From contig CABRXX010000038.1 of NCBI GenBank assembly GCA_902475025.1, forward strand, positions 1-23,748: 23,748 nt of DNA. The letters run 5' to 3'. The position numbers and the translations under genes are program-made. Positions 7,865 through 14,148 of the stretch are shown here, one piece after another (position 1 is the first letter of the stretch; every line of letters begins with the position of its first letter). The notes under the pieces were generated by a model, which ran no database searches, was not told where the DNA came from, and saw only the letters and a list, made by a program, of their open reading frames with translations. The DNA comes from Merdiplasma sp905207905. Its GTDB lineage: Bacteria > Bacillota > Clostridia > Lachnospirales > Lachnospiraceae.

Positions 7865-8932
7865 TTACCTTCTTCTCCTCCTTTCCCGTAAAATCAAATA
7901 CAAAAACAATGGCACCCCTACATACGACACTACAATCCCCACAGGCAGCGTAGTGGGCGAAAAAGCAACCCTTCCAACTGTATCTGCACCTGTTACAAGT
8001 ATTGCTCCCAATACTGCTGAAAAAGGCAAAAGGTACCTGTAATCTCCCCCGATCAGCAGTCTGGCTATGTGGGGTGCCACCAGACCCACAAAGCCAATGA
8101 TCCCAGTAAAACTTACTACAGAAGCCGTGAGAAGCGTCACACCTAATCCGCTGATTAGTCTTGTCCGTTTTACAGGAATCCCTAAAGACTTTGCCGTTTC
8201 ATCATTGCCCGAATCCAACAGATTAAATGCCCAGCCATGATATTGAAATATAGGATAAGTCACCAGAAAAAAAACTGACATAATCCCAATATCTCCCCAC
8301 TGCACGCTGTTCAGGCTGCCGAAAGTCCAATGTACGATTGCCGGAAGCTGATTTTCATTTGCAACGTACTGCATAGTTGAATTCATCGCACTGAACAAAT
8401 AATTTAAAGCAATTCCAGTCAAAACCAGTGCTTCTGCCCGTAACCCCTGATAACTGGCCAGTCCATATACAAAAACTGCACATAAAACAGCCATTCCAAA
8501 TGCACCAAGTACGGTCGCAAATTTGACGGAAGCAACGGAAATATTGCCAAACATAATCACCAGTGCCGCACCAAAAGCAGATGCGCCGGAAAGACCTGTG
8601 GTAAAGGGACTGGCCATTTGATTTCCTGTGATGGCCTGCATGGCTGCCCCCGCAACTCCAAGCCCGGCACCGGCCGCTATCCCTGCAGCAACTCTCGGCA
8701 TTCTCAGCATCAACAATACGTTGATTTCCTTTTCCGAAAGAGGGGAAGCGCAAATAAGCTGATCTGCTCCTGGGAATAGAGTTACAAAGATGCGCCCGGG
8801 AGTCAGATCAGTAACTCCCAAGCAGCATGCTGTTCCCATCAGCAAAAGTAAAAACAGCAGCGTGACAGCAAAAAAAATCAGTTTCTTTCTTTGCTGTTTT
8901 TTATACTTTCTGGTTAGAATATGTTCTTTCAT
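7865..8932 (-). CDS. FecCD/BtuC-family ABC transporter permease
   Basis: Membrane subunit of the importer, 355 residues with about ten hydrophobic segments typical of BtuC/FecCD homodimers. Visible family signatures are RMPRVAAGIAAGAGLGVAGAAMQ and GNQMASPFTTGLSGASAFGA near the first third and GIIGFVGLVAPHIARLLIGGDYR in the last third, the loop that contacts the ATPase. ATG at 8932 is chosen because it follows the binding-protein stop by 19 bp and has GGCAGG upstream. An in-frame ATG at 8971 would overlap the upstream gene and has no ribosome binding site. The N-terminus is strongly basic and cytosolic. Confidence 0.93.
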   Translation of the reverse strand: MKEHILTRKYKKQQRKKLIFFAVTLLFLLLLMGTACCLGVTDLTPGRIFVTLFPGADQLICASPLSEKEINVLLMLRMPRVAAGIAAGAGLGVAGAAMQAITGNQMASPFTTGLSGASAFGAALVIMFGNISVASVKFATVLGAFGMAVLCAVFVYGLASYQGLRAEALVLTGIALNYLFSAMNSTMQYVANENQLPAIVHWTFGSLNSVQWGDIGIMSVFFLVTYPIFQYHGWAFNLLDSGNDETAKSLGIPVKRTRLISGLGVTLLTASVVSFTGIIGFVGLVAPHIARLLIGGDYRYLLPFSAVLGAILVTGADTVGRVAFSPTTLPVGIVVSYVGVPLFLYLILRERRRRR

Positions 8933-8951
8933 CCCTACCTGCCTGTCATTT

Positions 8952-10013
8952 CTATTCCTGAACAGGGACATGATAATAATAAGCCGAAGCGTCCGGCTCA
9001 AAGCCCTGGTATGCCATCCACTTCAAAAAAATGGCATCCGGATCAAGCTCTGTCATAAGCTCCGGATACAACCATTTGGCAATATAAGCGGCACCGATCA
9101 TTTTTCCAAGACCGCCAGTAGAAAACGCAGTATTCAAATAGAAGTTTCCTTCTTTCACTGCGCGCAGCTCTGACCAGCCCGTTCTCGCCAAAAGTTCATT
9201 CGCTTTTTCCTCAAATTCTTCACGAGGCGGTGCCGTATAAATACCGCTGTTTCCAATTACTGCTCCTGCGAAAATCTTAACAATCAAATCCGGATCCGCT
9301 TCCAAAATTGCCTCCGGGTCGATATCCTTTCCGGCCAGGGTTTCATCTCCAAAAATGTTCTCACCGCCGCCCATAAGAATCATATTATGCCATCCGTCAT
9401 TGGATGTTCCAGGAATACAGGTCGTGTAATCTCCTCCATACTCCCAGTACACCGTTTTTCGTTCTTCCACCTGTTCCAACTGTTGATTAATATAATCTAC
9501 CGGCTCCTGATAGAAACTTACCAGCTCTTCCGCCTTTTCTTCCTTGCCAAAAAGCTCCCCGCAAAGCCGGATCTGTTTCGGAACATCCGAATTATCCCAG
9601 CCAGTAATCGTGACTACTTTGATACCAAAGGGTTCCAGTGCCGCTTCCGCTTCTTCCACCGGCCCATTCTTTGCCATTACCACTACCTGAGGATCCATTT
9701 CCACGATCTTTTCGTAGTCATATTCGTCCTTTCCAAAAGTTTCCGCTTCTCCAAACTGCGGCCAGTAAACCGTATCCTGGGAAGTATACTGATCCACCCC
9801 CACTACACAGTCCCCAGCACCTACCGCGCGGATCAGCTCATTATTATAACGATTTGCCACACACGCTCTTGTTACCGGAAGAGTCAGCTCCACCTCTCTT
9901 CCAAGGTCATCCACAAAAATCGTAGTTTCTGATGCATAACCGGTCCAGGCCCCCATTACCGTTACCGCAGCGCTGAATAAAACTGCTGCAATCCACTTCT
10001 TTTTGTTTCTCAT
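8952..10013 (-). CDS. Periplasmic-binding-type substrate-binding protein of the minus-strand importer (BtuF/FecB type)
   Basis: Extracytoplasmic solute-binding protein of the class III (two lobes joined by a helix) fold, 353 residues. An N-terminal signal peptide is clear: basic MRNKKKW, a hydrophobic core to about residue 23, then an A-x-A-like site near GYAS. No cysteine occurs in the signal region, so there is no lipobox, which is unusual for Gram-positive ABC binding proteins. The body carries family features: TIFVDDLGREVELTLP, the DPDLIVKIF strand and a C-terminal AAYIAKWLYPE helix. The start at 10013 has AAAGGAG at eight bases. A cobalamin riboswitch and terminator lie upstream, so a corrinoid ligand is inferred. 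Confidence 0.9.
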   Translation of the reverse strand: MRNKKKWIAAVLFSAAVTVMGAWTGYASETTIFVDDLGREVELTLPVTRACVANRYNNELIRAVGAGDCVVGVDQYTSQDTVYWPQFGEAETFGKDEYDYEKIVEMDPQVVVMAKNGPVEEAEAALEPFGIKVVTITGWDNSDVPKQIRLCGELFGKEEKAEELVSFYQEPVDYINQQLEQVEERKTVYWEYGGDYTTCIPGTSNDGWHNMILMGGGENIFGDETLAGKDIDPEAILEADPDLIVKIFAGAVIGNSGIYTAPPREEFEEKANELLARTGWSELRAVKEGNFYLNTAFSTGGLGKMIGAAYIAKWLYPELMTELDPDAIFLKWMAYQGFEPDASAYYYHVPVQE

Positions 10014-10040
10014 TATCATTTCTCCTTTCGATTATTACAT

Positions 10041-10073
10041 AAAAAAACCGCAGAACAAAGCACCTTTCTGCAG
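10041..10073 (-). terminator. Intrinsic terminator of the minus-strand cobalamin riboswitch
   Basis: On the minus strand, CTGCAGAA pairs with TTCTGCGG (8 bp, one G-T pair) and is followed by seven T residues. It lies between the riboswitch aptamer and the binding-protein start codon, so it is the expected expression platform: cobalamin binding should favour this hairpin and stop transcription. Confidence 0.8.
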
Positions 10074-10147
10074 CCCAAATTAATCTGATCCTTAATGTGA
10101 ACAATCGAAAGGGGAACTCTCCTGATCCGAAACTTCATCCCTGTCCA

Positions 10148-10318
10148 AACTTCGGCAAGTCTCCTGACTCATGGTTTCACCTTGGAACCGCCTTCCCGCC
10201 TGCGCAGTGGCCTATTGGTTCTTTGTACCCAAATACAGTAGTGATCGCTGTGAAGGATTCTGACCTTCTTCCTTTTTCATTTTCAAAATATTTTTACAAA
10301 TTTTGAAAAACCGAAGCT
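10148..10318 (-). ncRNA. Cobalamin riboswitch controlling the minus-strand ABC operon
   Basis: On the minus strand the B12 box reads AGTCAGGAGACTTGCC (10154-10169). Upstream are the conserved GCCACTG segment followed by a GGGAAGGCGG element, and a GGTCAGAATCC segment. A closing stem P1 can be drawn between AGCTTCGG (10311-10318) and CCGAAGTT (10148-10155), giving a 171-nt aptamer. An extra perfect 10-bp inverted repeat, TTTTCAAAAT / ATTTTGAAAA (10280-10289 and 10300-10309), sits just inside P1. With the downstream intrinsic terminator, transcriptional repression by adenosyl- or other cobalamin is expected. Boundaries are hand-drawn. Confidence 0.88.
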
Positions 10319-10340
10319 GCTGATTTTTTATGTCAACTAC

Positions 10341-10369
10341 AATCTAACATATACCAGACATTTTTTCAA
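10341..10369 (-). promoter_or_regulatory. Promoter for the minus-strand riboswitch and ABC operon
   Basis: Minus strand TTGAAA, 17-bp spacer, TAGATT (5 of 6 and 4 of 6 matches). The predicted start lies about 15 bp before the aptamer P1 strand, as expected for a riboswitch leader. Confidence 0.55.
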
Positions 10370-10419
10370 CATATAAACAATCTGTATTTACTTTTTTTGA
10401 CAATAATACCTATTATAAC

Positions 10420-10448
10420 TTGACAAACTATGAAACTCTTGTTACCTT
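10420..10448 (+). promoter_or_regulatory. Candidate promoter for the plus-strand riboswitch and ABC operon
   Basis: A perfect TTGACA -35 box at 10420-10425 is followed after 17 bp by TACCTT, a weak -10 box. Position relative to the aptamer (starting about 10472) is right. A second TTGACA nearby (10407-10412) is followed too closely by TATTAT to form a standard promoter with it. Confidence 0.45.
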
Positions 10449-10471
10449 GATTATGTGTAATTGAATATGCA

Positions 10472-10638
10472 GTATCAGGTGCAGGATATCCATTTATCCT
10501 GAAAAGGGAATCCGGTGAGACTCCGGAGCGAACTGGTCACTGTATTCAGGGAGCGAACTTCTGGCAGCCATTGCATACCTGCGTATGTGAGAAGGGGAAG
10601 CGAGCGATGATCTGTAAGTCAGGAAACCTGCCTGGTAT
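10472..10638 (+). ncRNA. Cobalamin riboswitch controlling the plus-strand ABC operon
   Basis: Conserved cobalamin-aptamer elements occur in order: AAAAGGGAATCCGGTGAGAC near the 5' side with its CTCCGGAGC partner, GGTCACTGT, GGCAGCCATTGC, the GAAGGGGAAGCGAG element, and the B12 box AAGTCAGGAAACCTGCC (10616-10632). P1 can be closed by GTATCAGG (10472-10479) with CCTGGTAT (10631-10638). Downstream, CAGATAC (10652-10658) can pair with GTATCTG (10715-10721), which competes with the terminator's left arm, so an antiterminator is visible as well. The aptamer is divergent in sequence from the one on the opposite strand. Boundaries are hand-drawn. Confidence 0.92.
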
Positions 10639-10716
10639 ATGAGATGTGCTCCAGATACAGCGCAAACATCCCAACCTATCATGTACCTTTACCGGTATCT
10701 ATGATTTGATCTTAGT

Positions 10717-10748
10717 ATCTGCTCACAGGGGCAGATTTTTTGTTTTTT
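10717..10748 (+). terminator. Intrinsic terminator of the plus-strand cobalamin riboswitch
   Basis: ATCTGCTC pairs with GGGCAGAT (8 bp, one G-T pair) around a 4-base loop, followed by TTTTTTGTTTTTT. It lies between the aptamer and the binding-protein start, and its left arm overlaps the predicted antiterminator segment. Confidence 0.85.
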
Positions 10749-10851
10749 ATGAAAGTTTGCTTCCGGATCAGTGCAGGTGCTTCTTTCACGGATGGTTCTC
10801 TTAGCAACAAAATACACAACACAATCACTTATACCAAAGGAGAACAAACAA

Positions 10852-11826
10852 ATGAAAAAAAGAAGCTTAATCACTCTGTCTCTATTCACCGCCATGATTT
10901 TGTCCGCAGGTTCTCTGACCGCCGGGGCAGAAGAATCTCACTATCCGGTAACCATCACTACCTATGATTATGAAAAAAATCCGGTAGAACTTACCTTCCA
11001 GGAGAAACCTTCAAAGGTTATTTCCGGTCAGCAGATCTGGAATGAGATTCTTCTGTATTTTAATCTGGATGAGTACATTGTGGGAGCAGCCACTTCTGAC
11101 TCCAATGTATACGGAGATCTTCAGGAACGCTATGATGCTCTTCCCAAGCTGGAGGACACCTGGAACAACAAAGAGGGAATCGTGGCCCTGGAACCGGATG
11201 TGTTCTTTGGCTGGCGCTCCCACTTTGCAGAGGACAGTCTGGGTGATATCTATGACTGGACAGAGCGGGGAATCCAGCCAGTGGTCCTCAACTGCGCAAA
11301 TAATGCCTGCGGCAATCCCTCCATCGAAGGCGTTCTTCAGGATTTCAAAAACGTAGGCGCTATTTTTGATATTGAAGATCAGACCGATGCTTACGTTGCA
11401 GACGCGGAAAAAATGCTGGATGAAATCCAGAAGAATGTATCCGCTCTGGACGCTCCAAAAACGGTACTGATGCTGGAATATTACGAAGGTTCCACCAGTG
11501 TGTTCGCATGGGGGACAAATTCCCTCTCCGGTCAAATGATCACCTACGCAGGCGGCAATAATCCCATTGCTGAGCAAGGGGATATCTCCCTGGAGGATAT
11601 CGTTGCCATCAATCCGGATAAGATCATCCTGATGAATGCTGGAAATTCAGATACAGAGGAAGACCGCCAGAGCATCTACGATGCTTTTTATGCCTTAGAA
11701 GGGCTTCAGAATGTAACAGCAGTCAAAAATAAAGACGTAACCATCTATGCGCTGGATGACGTTTATGGCGGAGGCATCCGGATTGTTCCTGCAATCGACA
11801 GCATTTACCACTGGATCTATGACTAA
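10852..11826 (+). CDS. Substrate-binding protein of the plus-strand importer (BtuF/FecB type)
   Basis: Extracytoplasmic solute-binding protein, 324 residues, of the same fold class as the minus-strand one but clearly different in sequence. The signal peptide (MKKRSLITLSLFTAMILSAG, then an AGA-E cleavage-like site near residue 25) again lacks a cysteine lipobox. The body begins with the YPVTITTYDYEKNPVELTF strand pair usual before the first lobe and contains LEDIVAINPDKIILMNAG typical of the second lobe. ATG at 10852 has AAAGGAG nine bases upstream. The stop codon overlaps the permease start by 8 bp. Cobalamin or a related corrinoid is inferred as ligand from the riboswitch in the leader. Confidence 0.9.
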   Translation: MKKRSLITLSLFTAMILSAGSLTAGAEESHYPVTITTYDYEKNPVELTFQEKPSKVISGQQIWNEILLYFNLDEYIVGAATSDSNVYGDLQERYDALPKLEDTWNNKEGIVALEPDVFFGWRSHFAEDSLGDIYDWTERGIQPVVLNCANNACGNPSIEGVLQDFKNVGAIFDIEDQTDAYVADAEKMLDEIQKNVSALDAPKTVLMLEYYEGSTSVFAWGTNSLSGQMITYAGGNNPIAEQGDISLEDIVAINPDKIILMNAGNSDTEEDRQSIYDAFYALEGLQNVTAVKNKDVTIYALDDVYGGGIRIVPAIDSIYHWIYD

Positions 11827-12892
11827 AAAACAGCGGTCCATCATGGCAATTCTCCTGACAGGATTGACTCTGGGGTTGATCCTGTCCATTATTTTAGCAG
11901 TCACCATCGGAACCGTGCCAATCTCCGCCAAAGATGTCTACGGAATGATCTTATATCAGCTCACCGGGTTGGACCTGGGAGGCATGGCAGCCCTAAGCCA
12001 GGGGCCTATGCAGGATATTGTCTGGATCATACGCCTTCCCAGAGTACTGCTAAGCTGCATTGTGGGGATGAGTCTGGCTCTGGCCGGCGTTATCATGCAG
12101 GCCACTGTCCAGAATCCTCTGGCCGATCCCTATATCCTGGGGCTTTCTTCCGGAGCCTCTCTTGGCGCCACCTTCTCCATTATGATCGGCGCTTCCTCCG
12201 TGTTCACAGGGGCTCTTGCAAACACCGGGATCACCTTCTGGGGCTTTCTTGGTTCTGTGCTGGTATCCCTGGCGGTTTTCTTTTTAGCCAGTATAGGCGG
12301 AAGGATCACCACCTCCAAGCTGATCCTTTCCGGAACTGTCATGTCCAGCATCTGCGGAGCCTTCTCCAATATCATTATTTACATGAACAGTGATAAATCT
12401 GAGATCCAGTCCATCACCTTCTGGACTTTCGGAAGCCTGTCCACTGCCACCTGGGAAAAGCTTCGTCTGCCTGCCCTCTGCCTGCTTCTCTGTTTTCTGT
12501 TTTTTATGACCCAGCTTCGCAGGATCAACATCATGCTTTTGGGTGACGAGGCAGCCGCGACCCTGGGCGTGGATCTGGCCAGATCACGGAAAATCTACAT
12601 GCTGATCACCTCCCTGCTTACCGCTGTAGTGGTGTGCAACTGCGGAATCATCGGCTTTGTCGGGCTGATGATTCCTCACATTGTCCGGGCTGTTGTAGGC
12701 ACTGACTATCGCCGTCTGCTGCCCGTCACTGTGCTTACCGGAGGAATCTTTATGATCTGGGCAGATGTAGCGGCCAGAACTCTGGTCCCGAAAAGAGAAA
12801 TTCCTATCGGCATCATTACCGCCGTCATAGGCGCGCCGGTATTTCTGATCATTATGCTGAAAAAAGCCTATGGATTTGGAGGGAAAGACTGA
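11819..12892 (+). CDS. FecCD/BtuC-family ABC transporter permease, second system
   Basis: Membrane permease of 357 residues with about ten hydrophobic segments. Family motifs are RLPRVLLSCIVGMSLALAGV, then MQATVQNPLADPYILGLSSG, and GIIGFVGLMIPHIVRAVVGTDYR, the last being the ATPase-coupling loop and its flank. ATG at 11819 overlaps the binding-protein end and lacks a strong Shine-Dalgarno sequence, suggesting translation by re-initiation; an ATG at 11843 is an alternative. Its stop overlaps the ATPase start by one base (TGATG). The segment around the Q-N-P-L-A-D motif is closer to the usual BtuC/FecD form than in the minus-strand permease. Confidence 0.94.
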   Translation: MTKKQRSIMAILLTGLTLGLILSIILAVTIGTVPISAKDVYGMILYQLTGLDLGGMAALSQGPMQDIVWIIRLPRVLLSCIVGMSLALAGVIMQATVQNPLADPYILGLSSGASLGATFSIMIGASSVFTGALANTGITFWGFLGSVLVSLAVFFLASIGGRITTSKLILSGTVMSSICGAFSNIIIYMNSDKSEIQSITFWTFGSLSTATWEKLRLPALCLLLCFLFFMTQLRRINIMLLGDEAAATLGVDLARSRKIYMLITSLLTAVVVCNCGIIGFVGLMIPHIVRAVVGTDYRRLLPVTVLTGGIFMIWADVAARTLVPKREIPIGIITAVIGAPVFLIIMLKKAYGFGGKD

Positions 12893-13740
12893 TGGAACTT
12901 GCAGCAAAAAAGGTTTCTGTTGGAATCGGCGGAAAAGAAATTGTAAAAGAAGCCTCCATCCGAGTAAAGCAGGGAGAAATTGTAGGGCTCTTCGGTCCCA
13001 ATGGAAGCGGAAAAAGCACTCTGCTAAAGAGTATTTACCGGGTCTTAAAACCCTCTGGGGGAGAAATTTTTCTGGACGACGTTGAACTGAAAAAAATGCC
13101 CCACCGGGAAACTGCCAAAAAAATGGCCGTAGTGACCCAGTTTACCACCCTCAACTTTGACTTTACTGTGGAAGAGATGGTCCTCATGGGCAGAAGTCCC
13201 CATAAAAAGCCTTTTGACCGGGATACGCCGGAAGATTTCCAAATTGTCAGGGAATGCCTGAAAAAGGTGGATATGGAGGCCTTTTCCAAACGGAAATTCT
13301 CCACGCTATCCGGTGGTGAAAAGCAGCGGATCCTTCTGGCCAGAGCTCTGGCTCAACAGACCGAGACCCTGATTCTGGATGAGCCTACCAATCATTTGGA
13401 TATCAAATATCAGCTTCAGACCCTGGACATCATTAAGCGTCTTGGGAAAGGCGTTCTAATGGCGCTTCATGATCTGAATCTGGCCTTTCGGTACTGTGAT
13501 TATGTATTTATCCTAAAAAATGGAATCGTTGTGGCGGACGGCACGCCAGAAAAAGTCATTACAGAGGAACTGGTCAGAACCGTCTATGAGGTGGAAAATC
13601 AGATCTTTATCAACCCCATTTCCGGTTGTCCTATGGTAACGTTTCTCTCCCCGCTGCCAAATGGATCTCCGGCCGTTTCCTTTGATCCAGCCGCAAAACC
13701 GCCTTCCCTATCCCCCAAAGAAAGGAGTCTTTTCCCATGA
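12892..13740 (+). CDS. Corrinoid/iron-complex ABC transporter ATP-binding protein, second system
   Basis: Cytosolic ATPase, 282 residues, with Walker A GPNGSGKST (about 35-43), Q-loop VVTQF, signature LSGGEKQR (about 139-146), Walker B LILDEPTNHLD (about 160-170) and H-loop His193 in LHDLN. All motifs are intact. The last 45 residues after INPISGCPMV are proline- and serine-rich and longer than in the minus-strand ATPase. The stop overlaps the next start in an ATGA arrangement. It belongs to the plus-strand importer; a cobalamin or corrinoid substrate is inferred from the riboswitch. Confidence 0.94.
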   Translation: MELAAKKVSVGIGGKEIVKEASIRVKQGEIVGLFGPNGSGKSTLLKSIYRVLKPSGGEIFLDDVELKKMPHRETAKKMAVVTQFTTLNFDFTVEEMVLMGRSPHKKPFDRDTPEDFQIVRECLKKVDMEAFSKRKFSTLSGGEKQRILLARALAQQTETLILDEPTNHLDIKYQLQTLDIIKRLGKGVLMALHDLNLAFRYCDYVFILKNGIVVADGTPEKVITEELVRTVYEVENQIFINPISGCPMVTFLSPLPNGSPAVSFDPAAKPPSLSPKERSLFP

Positions 13741-14081
13741 AAAAAATCGCCATACTGACCTGCCTGAAGGCCAATACCGTCTGCACCGGTGCCTCCTGCT
13801 TTCAAGCCTTTCACCAACGCACCAGAGGCTTTCAAAGGTATGCCGGTCAGGAGGTGCAGATTGCCGCTTTTATGAAATGCAATGGATGTACCAGCGATCC
13901 AAAGACAGATGCAGGAATCAAAGAAAAGGTTGCCCGATTGAAGAGCGAACAGATCGAAACCGTACATATCGGTGCCTGCACCTTGAAAGAAAATGGAGAG
14001 CGCTGTGAAAATATCGCAAAAATTATAGAAATGATCAAAAAGCAGAATATTTCCATTGTAGAAAAAACCCATGACCTATGA
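13737..14081 (+). CDS. CGGC-domain cysteine-rich protein
   Basis: A 114-residue soluble protein of the CGGC domain family (PF08821), whose members are predicted metal-binding proteins of unknown function. The family layout is visible: KIAILTC (Cys9), an ANTVCTGASCF cluster (Cys16, Cys21), the central motif here as MKCNGC (Cys48, Cys51; normally CGGC), VHIGAC (Cys81), Cys90, and a terminal VEKTH. The central CGGC is C-N-G-C, so the second residue is altered while both cysteines remain. It overlaps the ABC ATPase gene by 4 bp and is therefore translated with the riboswitch-controlled corrinoid importer. A role in handling cobalt or corrinoid is an inference from this context only. Confidence 0.85.
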   Translation: MKKIAILTCLKANTVCTGASCFQAFHQRTRGFQRYAGQEVQIAAFMKCNGCTSDPKTDAGIKEKVARLKSEQIETVHIGACTLKENGERCENIAKIIEMIKKQNISIVEKTHDL

Positions 14082-14088
14082 ACACACA

Positions 14089-14140
14089 GGGCTGGAGGAA
14101 AATTCATTGGTATCAGAATTTTCCTCCAGCCCCAATTTTT
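14089..14140 (+). terminator. Terminator after the plus-strand corrinoid operon
   Basis: A perfect 17-bp stem, GGGCTGGAGGAAAATTC / GAATTTTCCTCCAGCCC, with a 10-base loop is followed by CAATTTTT on the plus strand. It separates the plus-strand operon from the convergent nrdJ gene. The minus strand lacks a T-tract, but such a long stem may also slow transcription from that side. Confidence 0.85.
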
Positions 14141-14148
14141 CACTTTTC

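Noticed and set aside
10494..10682. Minus-strand open frame across the plus-strand riboswitch.
   Set aside because: It overlaps a structured leader RNA and has no coding features.
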